Shown here: in pieces, positions 16,505 through 24,075 of the stretch
Position numbering within the stretch: position 1 is the first letter of the stretch
Layout of the letters: every line of letters begins with the position of its first letter
Notes under the pieces: generated by a model
The model's input: only the letters and a program-made list of their open reading frames with translations
What the model was told of the DNA's origin: nothing
Databases searched by the model: none
Source: an uncultured Verrucomicrobiota bacterium
Lineage (GTDB): Bacteria > Verrucomicrobiota > Verrucomicrobiia > Opitutales > Seribacteraceae
Assembly: GCA_902580225.1 (NCBI GenBank)
Contig: CACHJU010000021.1
Location: 1 to 36,685, forward strand
Direction: 5' to 3'
DNA length: 36,685 nucleotides
Program-made: the position numbers and the translations under genes

Positions 16505-17493
16505 AGTGAAACCGGTTCTCCATTTTGTTCAATACTTTGTTGGCAGGCGTGAAGAACTTTTAAAACATCAATGCCCGACTGGGCATCGGTCAAGGGCTTT
16601 TTTCTAGATTGAATACAATCCAAAAAATAACTGCATTCTTTGAGCAATGGCTCGGTGTTCGAGTGCTCAACAAATTGGACATCTTCTTTTTTGAGCAAAG
16701 GCATGGCACCATCGAACTCCACATTTTGTGGGTATAATTGGAGTTTTTCGCCATGCGGAGCGACATCATTGAAGATGGCCATCTTTTTATCTCCCACGAC
16801 CACGAGGCGCTGTTCTTTGAATGGATGCAACCAACTAACGAAAATATGAGCTCTGGATTCATCATCAAATCTCAGGTTGGACATGGTAGTATCTGCAATT
16901 CCATTGGTCAGGAATGATCCACCACAAGCAGAGACCTGCACTGGTGCCTGTTCCATCAAACGAAGAATCACTGCAACATCATGAGGAGCGAAACTCCAAA
17001 GGGCATTCTCCTCGGTTCGCACTTTTCCAAAGTTCAAGCGGTTTGAATAAATATAATTAATTTTACCCAACTCTCCCGATTCGATCATTGTGTGAAGTTT
17101 AAGAACCGCAGGGTGGTATTCAAGGAGATGACCGATCATCAAAATTCGGCCGGTTTTTTCCGCCACATCCTTCATCTTTTCAGCATCTTTCAAGGTCAAA
17201 GCCATTGGTTTTTCGACAAAGACATCTTTGCCTGCCTGCATTGCTTGGATAGTTAACTCCGCATGGGTCTCTGCAGGTGTCGCAAGGGCAACGCCCTGAA
17301 TTTGATCATCACAGAGTAAATCTTCCAAACTATCAGTTATTTGGGCATCAGGGGCAATCGACCGGGCAGTTATTTGACCGTTCTCAGTTGCATCAACCAC
17401 AACGGAAAGAGCACCTAAGGCGTGAAAGTTCCGGCAAAGGTTTTTGCCCCAATACCCGCAGCCGACCAGAGCAATCTGTGGTCTGGTACTCAT
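16501..17493 (-). CDS. wlbA: UDP-GlcNAcA 3-dehydrogenase, WlbA/WbpB type (Gfo/Idh/MocA)
   Basis: A 330-residue Gfo/Idh/MocA oxidoreductase that would oxidise carbon 3 of UDP-N-acetyl-glucosaminuronate with NAD. The Rossmann motif is GCGYWG (11-16) in IALVGCGYWGKN, and the family active-site strand is VEKPMAL (93-99) with Glu94-Lys95-Pro96; GHLLEYHPA follows. An upstream in-frame ATG at 17535 would add 14 residues, but I place the start at 17493: it is preceded at six bases by a perfect AAGGAGGT Shine-Dalgarno, begins the conserved domain ten residues later, and overlaps the epimerase stop by 4 bases (ATGA). Its stop overlaps wbpD by 4 bases. With WbpA, WbpE and WbpD it completes the route to UDP-2,3-diacetamido-glucuronate. 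Confidence 0.9.
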   Translation of the reverse strand: MSTRPQIALVGCGYWGKNLCRNFHALGALSVVVDATENGQITARSIAPDAQITDSLEDLLCDDQIQGVALATPAETHAELTIQAMQAGKDVFVEKPMALTLKDAEKMKDVAEKTGRILMIGHLLEYHPAVLKLHTMIESGELGKINYIYSNRLNFGKVRTEENALWSFAPHDVAVILRLMEQAPVQVSACGGSFLTNGIADTTMSNLRFDDESRAHIFVSWLHPFKEQRLVVVGDKKMAIFNDVAPHGEKLQLYPQNVEFDGAMPLLKKEDVQFVEHSNTEPLLKECSYFLDCIQSRKKPLTDAQSGIDVLKVLHACQQSIEQNGEPVSL

Positions 17494-18476
17494 ACCAGTA
17501 CCTCCTTGAGCAAATTGCGGTTGTCCATATACCATTGAACTGATTTTTCGAGTCCCTCATCTAGAGAAATCTGCGGTTCCCAACCAAATAAACTTTTTGC
17601 TTTAGAAATATCTGCCCAGGTCTCCATTAAATCGGCTACATGAAAAGGTTTGTAATCAATCTTTGCTTTTTTACCCAAAAACTCTTCTAACTTGTAAATA
17701 ATGATATTTAACGAAACTGGGTTTCTCCCACCGCCCAGATTGATAATCTCATACCCCACATCCTGAATGGCGGCAATAGTTCCCCGAGCGATATCATCTA
17801 CATAAGTAAAATCACGGGATTGAGAACCGTCTCCAAACAATTTAATTGGTGCCTCCTCATCTATCCATTTAATGAAACGGAATATGCTCATATCTGGCCG
17901 TCCGGCAGGTCCAAAAACAGTGAAGAAACGAACCACTGAAACATCGATTTGGTAAAGTTTATGATAACTGTAAGCCATCAACTCTCCCGCTTTCTTGGAA
18001 GCTGCATAGGGAGAGAGAGGTTCGTTTACAGCCAAGTTTTCAGTAAAAGGCATCTTTTGGCCAGCATAAAGGGAGGAGGTAGATGCGAGAACAAGCTTTT
18101 TGCATCCTTTTGCTCTCATACATTCTAGTAAGTTAAGGGTGCCCTCAACATTGGTAGAGAGGTAGACATGGGGGTTCTCCATGCTGTATCGAACTCCTGC
18201 ACGAGCAGCTAGGTTGAGCACGGCATCAAACGGTACCTCTGCCTGAAAAAGATAGTTTAGTTTAGTTTGATCTTCGATATCTAAATCAGTAAAGGTAAAA
18301 TTGTGTGCATTAGTGTGAGTTTTTAGCTGCTGGAGTCGCCAGTTCTTGAGCTTAACATCGTAATAATCATTAAGATTATCCACACCTAAGACTTTGAAAC
18401 CTTGATTGAGTAATTGGTGGCATACCTGAGACGCAATAAAACCAGCGGCACCGGTTACGAGATATTTTTTACTCAT
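17490..18476 (-). CDS. UDP-glucuronate 4-epimerase-like NAD-dependent epimerase
   Basis: A 328-residue extended short-chain dehydrogenase resembling UDP-glucuronate 4-epimerases (CapI/LpsL type). The family hallmark VDNLNDYYDVKLKNWRL is at 32-48. The cofactor motif is TGAAGFIAS (8-16): the third glycine of GxxGxxG is alanine. Catalytic residues are Ser/Thr around 132-135 (ASTSSLY), Tyr157 and Lys161 (SPYAASKK). AARAGVRYSMENP and RFFTVFGPAGRPDM are also typical. Substrate could be UDP-glucuronate, or the N-acetylated uronate made by the adjacent WbpA. The start is ATG overlapping the wbpA stop by 4 bases; the stop overlaps wlbA by 4 bases. Its place between wbpA and wlbA suggests action on the same uronate pool, but that is inference. 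Confidence 0.88.
   Translation of the reverse strand: MSKKYLVTGAAGFIASQVCHQLLNQGFKVLGVDNLNDYYDVKLKNWRLQQLKTHTNAHNFTFTDLDIEDQTKLNYLFQAEVPFDAVLNLAARAGVRYSMENPHVYLSTNVEGTLNLLECMRAKGCKKLVLASTSSLYAGQKMPFTENLAVNEPLSPYAASKKAGELMAYSYHKLYQIDVSVVRFFTVFGPAGRPDMSIFRFIKWIDEEAPIKLFGDGSQSRDFTYVDDIARGTIAAIQDVGYEIINLGGGRNPVSLNIIIYKLEEFLGKKAKIDYKPFHVADLMETWADISKAKSLFGWEPQISLDEGLEKSVQWYMDNRNLLKEVLV
17500..17507 (-). promoter_or_regulatory. Strong Shine-Dalgarno deciding the wlbA start
   Basis: The minus strand reads AAGGAGGT, a full match to the anti-Shine-Dalgarno, six bases before the ATG at 17491-17493. Most genes in this window lack such a site, so it stands out and fixes the wlbA start in preference to the ATG 42 bases upstream. 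It lies inside the last codons of the epimerase gene. Confidence 0.85.
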
Positions 18477-19753
18477 GCTTTCAAATATTTTGAGGGCTTA
18501 TGCTGAATGCAGTTTCGGGAATCCACAAGCGGACAGGAATATCCACTAAAATTAAAGGTTTTATACTCATTATGATCGGTAGATACCAAAATTAAGTCGA
18601 AGTTATCTTCAATATCAACCGATTGCTTACCTTTAAAATGGGCATGTTCGCGGGTAGGAGGAACGACCGGGACAAAAGGGTCGTTGTAATCGACAGTTGT
18701 GCCCTTAGCTTCCAATTTTTCCATAAGCGCAAAAGATGGTGATTCGCGGCAGTCATCTACATTGGCTTTGTAAGCGAGTCCGAGCACTAAAACCTTTGAT
18801 CCTTTAAGGGCTTTACCCTCGTTGTTCAAAGCGTCTGCGACTTTAGATATAACATAGTCGGGCATGGCGGTATTGATTTCACCAGCGAGCTCTATAAATC
18901 GTGTATGCTTCCCAAACTCACGGGCTTTCCAAGTCAAGTAAAAAGGATCAATAGGTATACAATGACCGCCCAGACCTGGACCTGGATGAAAAGCCATAAA
19001 CCCAAAAGGTTTGGTAGCGGCAGCAGCGATGACTTCATGCACATCAATGCCCATGGCTTCATAAACAACCTTCAACTCATTGACCAAGGCGATATTCACG
19101 CTACGAAAAATATTTTCAAGCAGTTTCGAGGCCTCCGCTGCTCGGCAAGAAGAAACAAGATGCACCCTGTCCAAAGCTTGCCCGTATAAAGAATTTGCTA
19201 ATTCCGCACACTTTGAAGTAAATCCACCTACTACTTTGGGAATAGTTTTCACAGAAGCATCTTCACGACCTGGATCCTCTCTTTCAGGAGAATACGCTAG
19301 GTGAAAATCGATGCCCGCTTTCATTCCCGATCTTTCTTCCAAAACCGTACAAAGTTCGTCCTCGGTCGTTCCTGGGTAGGTTGTCGACTCCAAGGTAACA
19401 AGAACGCCTTTTGCGAGATGGGGAGCAATAGTTCTTGCGGTATCTAAAACGAATGAGAGATCGGGTTCGCGATGATCATCCAAAGGAGTAGGCACGCAAA
19501 TAAGAATTGCTTCAACTTCAGATAATCGAATTGGATCAGTGGTAGCTTCCAAACGATTCGCATTTACCTGTTCGGCAATACTTTCAGAAGAAAAATGCTT
19601 CAGATAACTTTTACCTGCATTGATCGAATCGACTTTTTGTTGATCGAGGTCGAACCCAAGAACCGAGACCTTGGAACGGGCGAACTGAAGGGATAGAGGA
19701 AGACCAACATAGCCAAGTCCAACAACTGAGATCTTAGAAAACTGCTTACTCAT
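18473..19753 (-). CDS. wbpA: UDP-N-acetylglucosamine 6-dehydrogenase, WbpA type
   Basis: A 426-residue UDP-sugar dehydrogenase that oxidises C6 of UDP-GlcNAc twice with NAD, giving UDP-N-acetyl-glucosaminuronate. Motifs: VVGLGYVGLPLS (10-21) for NAD, CVPTPLDDHREPDLS (86-100), ESTTYPGTT (122-130), the catalytic Cys265 in GPGLGGHCIPIDPF (258-271), and the C-terminal UDP-binding domain with LGLAYKANVDDCRESPS. This pattern fits the WbpA/VipA branch (UDP-HexNAc) better than UDP-glucose dehydrogenase, and the downstream wlbA, wbpD and wbpE give the same answer. The start is ATG and overlaps the wzz stop by 4 bases (ATGA); the stop overlaps the epimerase by 4. It is the first sugar-pathway gene of the operon. 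Confidence 0.92.
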   Translation of the reverse strand: MSKQFSKISVVGLGYVGLPLSLQFARSKVSVLGFDLDQQKVDSINAGKSYLKHFSSESIAEQVNANRLEATTDPIRLSEVEAILICVPTPLDDHREPDLSFVLDTARTIAPHLAKGVLVTLESTTYPGTTEDELCTVLEERSGMKAGIDFHLAYSPEREDPGREDASVKTIPKVVGGFTSKCAELANSLYGQALDRVHLVSSCRAAEASKLLENIFRSVNIALVNELKVVYEAMGIDVHEVIAAAATKPFGFMAFHPGPGLGGHCIPIDPFYLTWKAREFGKHTRFIELAGEINTAMPDYVISKVADALNNEGKALKGSKVLVLGLAYKANVDDCRESPSFALMEKLEAKGTTVDYNDPFVPVVPPTREHAHFKGKQSVDIEDNFDLILVSTDHNEYKTFNFSGYSCPLVDSRNCIQHKPSKYLKA

Positions 19754-20685
19754 AAATTTGGTGTGGGTTCAGAATTTGAGGATTTTAGTTTTTGTAAGAA
19801 CTGAGCAAAAAAGACGGCAAAAATCCCGAGAAATCCTCCGCACACTCCGCCGAGAACAACAATTATCTTACGCTTGGGTTTTTCGCGGTTTTCAGGCGCA
19901 ACTGCTGGATCGACCACTTCCAAAGCAAAGTCCTCATTTACATTGGCAAGCATAGCTTTTTGTTTTTCCGACTCGAGCAAATTATAAAGCACATCTCGCA
20001 TATCCTTGAGGGTAGTCTTAGCTAATTCTTGCTCAAGGTACCCGACCCTTTTTTTGGATTCGGCGATTGCCTGCTCGCGGAGTTGTTCATTGAGCTGTTT
20101 AACCAAATCATTTGCCCATTGGGCGGCAATTCCCGGATCTTTCCAAGAAATGGAAAGCGTTATAAGACCAGAACTATCTTGATCCACTTCAATGGCTCCT
20201 TGAAGTGGATGAATACCATCTTCGGTTGTAAAAGCTTCTTGATCGGCAGTTAATTTCCATGATTTAGAAGTTTCATCCCAAAACTCGTCAAAAATTAGAG
20301 GTAAAAGATTTTTTTCCCTAATAAATTCTGAAAGAAATACTCGAGTCTTTAATGTAGCTAAGACTCTTTCGATATTTGAATCAGCCGGAATAGTGATTCC
20401 TGCCATGGTTGCAAGTCCACCAAACTCACCAAGTGCAGAAGATGCCCCTGACACTGATCTCTCTTCCTGAGCAGAAGCAAGCAAGGTCTCTGCCTTGAAG
20501 GCCTCTGGAATGTAGAATGCATAAGCAACCGCCAGACCCGTGCAAACCACAGTCATACCAAATATGGTTTTCCATGCTTTTAGAAGAGTGCGGATGAGTT
20601 CGAGTAGGTCAATCTCATCTTTGTCCGATGACTGACCTGATTCGACCATGATATATTTGGTGAATGATTTAGGTTCTTCGCTCAT
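19750..20685 (-). CDS. wzz: Wzz-type polysaccharide chain-length regulator
   Basis: A 311-residue inner-membrane polysaccharide co-polymerase that sets glycan chain length. Topology is typical of Wzz: a short cytoplasmic N-terminus, membrane helix 1 at about 40-60 (IFGMTVVCTGLAVAYAFYIP), a large periplasmic part with a helical stretch around 195-250, a proline-rich PENREKPKRK segment, and helix 2 at about 274-296 (VVLGGVCGGFLGIFAVFF). The tyrosine-kinase domain of Wzc-type proteins is missing; no separate kinase is in the window. It begins with ATG and overlaps wbpA by 4 bases. A TATAAT sits only three bases upstream of the ATG and a stable hairpin lies in the spacer before it. It is the first structural gene after the GbsR-like regulator. 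Confidence 0.9.
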   Translation of the reverse strand: MSEEPKSFTKYIMVESGQSSDKDEIDLLELIRTLLKAWKTIFGMTVVCTGLAVAYAFYIPEAFKAETLLASAQEERSVSGASSALGEFGGLATMAGITIPADSNIERVLATLKTRVFLSEFIREKNLLPLIFDEFWDETSKSWKLTADQEAFTTEDGIHPLQGAIEVDQDSSGLITLSISWKDPGIAAQWANDLVKQLNEQLREQAIAESKKRVGYLEQELAKTTLKDMRDVLYNLLESEKQKAMLANVNEDFALEVVDPAVAPENREKPKRKIIVVLGGVCGGFLGIFAVFFAQFLQKLKSSNSEPTPNL

Positions 20686-20712
20686 AGTATTATATTTGAC
20701 ACGCTACCGCCT

Positions 20713-20739
20713 TTGGCCGTTTGCGACAAGCAAAGCCAA
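20713..20739. promoter_or_regulatory. Bulged hairpin between regulator gene and wzz
   Basis: TTGGCCGTTTGC (20713-20724) and GCAAAGCCAA (20730-20739) pair over ten bases with a two-base bulge (CG) and a five-base loop. It lies in the 79-base spacer after the GbsR-like gene, 28 bases before wzz. No T-run follows on either strand, so it is not a standard intrinsic terminator. It could be an operator, an attenuating or RNA-stabilising structure. Function is not known. Confidence 0.4.
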
Positions 20740-20764
20740 TCGGAATAAAATCAGTGATTTTTGT

Positions 20765-21316
20765 TTAATCAGAACTTTTTCGATGTAAACGATCGCTCTT
20801 TCCAACAATCATTTTTACCCAGGGTAATAGACGACTCATTTGCCGATGCCAGCCCGTTAAAATTCTTTCCCGCCTTCGACCTCTTTTTGCAGATTTAAAG
20901 TCCCCTTCATCATCCAACAAATTACGCAAATTATCAAGGCGTGCCAATCCCTTTTCCAAGTGAGGTTCACCCTGTTCTTTTAAAAAACCCGAAACAAGTT
21001 TACGCAAGCGAATTTCGGCAACGAAGCGTTCCTTTCGATCATTCCGAGCAAAGACTGAATTGACCGCACCTAATTGTCTCAATGCACGGAGACCCTGGCT
21101 CGCTGAACCCTTACTAATATTGAGTAATTCCATAATGTCGTTCATGGAAAGACTCTCATCCCTACAAAAGAGTAAACCGTATATTTGGCCCAAAGACTTA
21201 GGTAGGCCAACGGATTGAGCCGCATTCAAAAATAAATCTATGATCGCAGCCTCCCATTCTGTTAATAAAACAGCCGAGGATGAAAGACTTTTAGATTTAC
21301 TGGAAATTCTAAACAT
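20765..21316 (-). CDS. GbsR/MarR-type transcriptional regulator
   Basis: A 183-residue winged-helix DNA-binding protein of the GbsR branch of the MarR superfamily. The N-terminal helix LTEWEAAIIDLFLNAAQSVGLPKS (18-41) and GQIYGLLFCRDE precede the helix-turn-helix MNDIMELLNISKGSASQGLRALRQLGAV (58-85). The C-terminal half is basic, including KRGRRRERIL around 143-152. It likely represses or activates the exopolysaccharide operon it is embedded in: SLBB gene upstream, wzz downstream. A 9-base inverted repeat 28 bases before its ATG is a good candidate operator for autoregulation. No ligand-binding residues can be identified. The start is ATG, with no strong Shine-Dalgarno. The role in glycan control is inferred from position. 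Confidence 0.85.
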   Translation of the reverse strand: MFRISSKSKSLSSSAVLLTEWEAAIIDLFLNAAQSVGLPKSLGQIYGLLFCRDESLSMNDIMELLNISKGSASQGLRALRQLGAVNSVFARNDRKERFVAEIRLRKLVSGFLKEQGEPHLEKGLARLDNLRNLLDDEGDFKSAKRGRRRERILTGWHRQMSRLLPWVKMIVGKSDRLHRKSSD

Positions 21317-21344
21317 AACTTTAGATATCCGAAGAACGATTAAG

Positions 21345-21371
21345 GTTCAAGTTTTTTTGAACAACTTGAAC
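21345..21371. promoter_or_regulatory. Inverted repeat, candidate GbsR operator
   Basis: GTTCAAGTT (21345-21353) and AACTTGAAC (21363-21371) are a perfect 9-base inverted repeat with a 9-base spacer that itself contains TTGAAC, so three copies of the TTGAAC/GTTCAA half-site lie within 27 bases. The element sits between the SLBB gene and the GbsR-like gene, 28 bases before the regulator's ATG. The half-site arrangement suits a dimeric winged-helix protein. It could also fold as an RNA hairpin, but no T-run follows, so termination is less likely. Confidence 0.5.
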
Positions 21372-21390
21372 AAAAGAATTTTCAAGAAAT

Positions 21391-24072
21391 TTAGAATGAA
21401 TTAACAGCGGCTGCAGTAACTGCAAGTTGATACACAATTTGGGTACTTGAAGTTAAAGTATCCAACCACTTTCCTTTTTGTAAATTTATAGGTACTACAA
21501 TTACATCACCAGCTTGGATTTTGTTTTGGTTTTTTTGACCACTAAACCAACCAACACTTCCTTTAGTTAAAACCGACCCGTTTGATTTTATTACAAAAAT
21601 CCTTTTTTCATCAGCATTCTGAGTAAAACCACCGCTCAAATTAATATACTGATCGACCGAAAGACCGGGTTGAAAAAGATGAGATGTAGGGAATTGAACT
21701 TCCCCCAAGATACTTATTTCAGTAGGCATAATCGGAACATGCAATTTATCGCCATTCCGAAGAGTGATTTGAGATTTACTAGGTTGGGCTAACTGGGAAT
21801 CCAAATCAATTACTAGTCTGCCAATTGATTTTGAATTCTTCAATCTTCTTAACAAGCTCTCAGCAACAGAATTTGCTTTCTGAGTAGAATCAACTTGAGT
21901 GGGAGAAAGGGTCAGAGTAGCAATGTCGCTTTCTAATTGTTGTACCAATTTTTCTTTCTGTTTTTCCTCTCTTTCAATTAAAGAAGCCCTTGTAAAAACA
22001 GCACCAGACGGAAAGGATTCATTGGTCAGTCCACCTGCTCGCCTAACAATTTCACCAATAGTTTCGTTTTTCCTAATCGCATATTTACCAGGAAACTTGA
22101 CTTCACCAGAAAGAATAACGATACGATCCTCCTGCCATGAAGGGATCTTTTTAACCGATAGGACATCACCTGGCTCAAGTTTTAAATTTAAAGAATCTTC
22201 TGAAAGTAATGATTTAAGTAATTGATGTTCCACTACCGCTTCCACTTCAGTTTTGTTAAAGTCAACTGCTAAACGTGAAATTTCTGCAGCTAAAGAAAAA
22301 GCAGATCCTTTTAAACCTCCAGCAGAAACAATTAAATCACCAACTGTCATGCCTGTAGTCAGCGGATATGAACTAGGAAAATGGACTTCTCCAGTTACAG
22401 AAACCACCAGTTTTCCTACAGCTGGTATCGCATTAAAATCGAGTTCTTTTAAAAATGGGCGTATTGCACGTTCCCTCGCCTCGATATCAAACTTCGAAAG
22501 AAATAAAAGACAATCTTTAGGGTAAAGAGGGATATTTAATTCTTTTTTATTTGCCTTGAATAATTCAAAAGGGGAAAACGACAATACCTTAACTTGCCCA
22601 TCAATATCCTGCCGCTTAATTAAAGCATAATTTAAATCTGCGTTTTCAGAAAGCATGGATTTGCTTTTTATGACATCTAATAATTTAATACCCTCTTTCC
22701 ACTCGAATTCACCACCACGATCAACCTCACCTTCAATTTTTATTGAATTCTTTTTTAAATCGGTAGAAGAGCCAATTGTGATAATATCTCCATTTTGAAT
22801 AGCAATATTGACATCGGATTCAAAAGAAAGTGACTTTAATAATTTATTTCCAAATTGGTCTACTCTTACTAGTTGAATATCAGATGGATATGCATTAGAG
22901 CTAAACCCACCTGCCATTTCTATAATATCTTTCAAATTTATAGCGTCCAAAAACTCGTACACAGCAGGACGGACAATTTCACCACCAATAGAGATACGGG
23001 TTTTCATCCTGGGCAAAAATATGACATCCCCCTCAAGTAATGAATCAATTGCCGGATTCTCTCCCTCTAAAAGTAAATTGTAAAAGTCGTAAACTTTATC
23101 GGCACTTCCTTTTCTTTTAAGAGTTACATTACGTAAGGATGAGTACTCAGTAATTCCACCGCTCTCTAAAAGTGCTTCCATCATTGTACTCGTGGCTGGT
23201 AATAATCGAAGTCCAGGTTTAATGAATCCACCAGCCAAAAAAACCTTGATTAACCGAACTTCTCCCATGGAGACTGAGACCTGAACTCCTTCGCCAAGTT
23301 GCTCCCTCACTTTTTCCTTTATCAAGTTTTTAAGATCCTGAAATGAACCACCTTTCTCTAAAACATTAATCGGACCGATTCCAGGAAATTGGATCATTCC
23401 ATTTCGACCAATCATAATAGTATAACCAGCGTTCTCCTGACCAAACAATTGAACTTCTAAATAATCTCCTGAACCTACCCTATACTTAGATGGAATCGAA
23501 GTAACTCCACGCTCTTTTGAAGTTTGAATAGAATTATTAAAAAATGAAAAACCAAAAGGTTTAAGTTCTTGCTCGGGCTCCATCCGAATGGTACTTATTT
23601 TGTCCTGCAAAAAATTTATTTTGGCCGCTTTGATTTCAGTAAGTAACTTTTTCAAATCATAAATTCTATCATTCAAATCTTTTTCAACTAAAAGAAATTC
23701 AGAGTTACTTAATTCATCTTTTGCAGTTTCGAGATTTTCTTTTTCCAGTTTTAAATCTTCACTTACTGAAAACTCAAGTTCCGATAGAATCAAGATTTGA
23801 TCCTGATCTTCCTGCTCACGGCCTTCTTCAATCCTAGTTGAATCTAAATGTTTTTTTGGAGTTTCAGGAACCTCAGAAGAAGTATCTTGCCCCTCTTTAA
23901 TATTTCCACCTGCCCCACGTAAACGATTAGCCTCTTGCAAAGCCATTGCTCTCTTCTCAGGCGGTAAACGATTTAAGACAGTCTGTGCTTGCGGAGAAAG
24001 TGGTTGCGAATGTAACCGAAAAAAATCACCAGCAATAAAAAAAGTTAAATTGATTAAAAAAAGGAATCTCAT
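21391..24072 (-). CDS. Multi-SLBB polysaccharide export protein (Wza-like)
   Basis: An 893-residue exported protein, more than twice the length of a classical Wza (about 380). It has a signal peptide (MRFLFLINLTFFIAGDFF, cleavage near 22), a charged region with predicted coiled coil at about 95-165, then a polysaccharide-export domain (YRVGSGDYLEVQLFG, 197-211, through about 270). Around six SLBB-like domains follow, beginning near 276, 360, 449, 562, 655 and 800; recurring signatures are GEVxFP..Y and AGGL/SGGF (for example VTGEVHFPSSY and LSGEVKFPGKY). The C-terminus TQIVYQLAVTAAAVNSF could contribute an amphipathic outer-membrane helix. It would form the periplasm-to-outside channel with Wzz. 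No lipobox cysteine is seen. It begins 3 bases after the ancestral stop of the broken wzi. Confidence 0.9.
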   Translation of the reverse strand: MRFLFLINLTFFIAGDFFRLHSQPLSPQAQTVLNRLPPEKRAMALQEANRLRGAGGNIKEGQDTSSEVPETPKKHLDSTRIEEGREQEDQDQILILSELEFSVSEDLKLEKENLETAKDELSNSEFLLVEKDLNDRIYDLKKLLTEIKAAKINFLQDKISTIRMEPEQELKPFGFSFFNNSIQTSKERGVTSIPSKYRVGSGDYLEVQLFGQENAGYTIMIGRNGMIQFPGIGPINVLEKGGSFQDLKNLIKEKVREQLGEGVQVSVSMGEVRLIKVFLAGGFIKPGLRLLPATSTMMEALLESGGITEYSSLRNVTLKRKGSADKVYDFYNLLLEGENPAIDSLLEGDVIFLPRMKTRISIGGEIVRPAVYEFLDAINLKDIIEMAGGFSSNAYPSDIQLVRVDQFGNKLLKSLSFESDVNIAIQNGDIITIGSSTDLKKNSIKIEGEVDRGGEFEWKEGIKLLDVIKSKSMLSENADLNYALIKRQDIDGQVKVLSFSPFELFKANKKELNIPLYPKDCLLFLSKFDIEARERAIRPFLKELDFNAIPAVGKLVVSVTGEVHFPSSYPLTTGMTVGDLIVSAGGLKGSAFSLAAEISRLAVDFNKTEVEAVVEHQLLKSLLSEDSLNLKLEPGDVLSVKKIPSWQEDRIVILSGEVKFPGKYAIRKNETIGEIVRRAGGLTNESFPSGAVFTRASLIEREEKQKEKLVQQLESDIATLTLSPTQVDSTQKANSVAESLLRRLKNSKSIGRLVIDLDSQLAQPSKSQITLRNGDKLHVPIMPTEISILGEVQFPTSHLFQPGLSVDQYINLSGGFTQNADEKRIFVIKSNGSVLTKGSVGWFSGQKNQNKIQAGDVIVVPINLQKGKWLDTLTSSTQIVYQLAVTAAAVNSF

Positions 24073-24075
24073 ATT

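Noticed and set aside
17494-17535. Longer start of wlbA at 17535
   Set aside because: The extra 14 residues precede the conserved domain, lie inside the epimerase gene and lack a ribosome binding site, whereas the ATG at 17493 has a perfect one and an ATGA overlap.
20689-20694. TATAAT just before wzz as a promoter -10
   Set aside because: It is only three bases from the ATG, and no -35 match is found at 16-18 bases upstream, so transcription would begin within the coding region.
21899-22225. 108-residue plus-strand frame opposite the SLBB gene
   Set aside because: Serine-rich antisense shadow of a clearly conserved gene, without start signals or recognisable domains.
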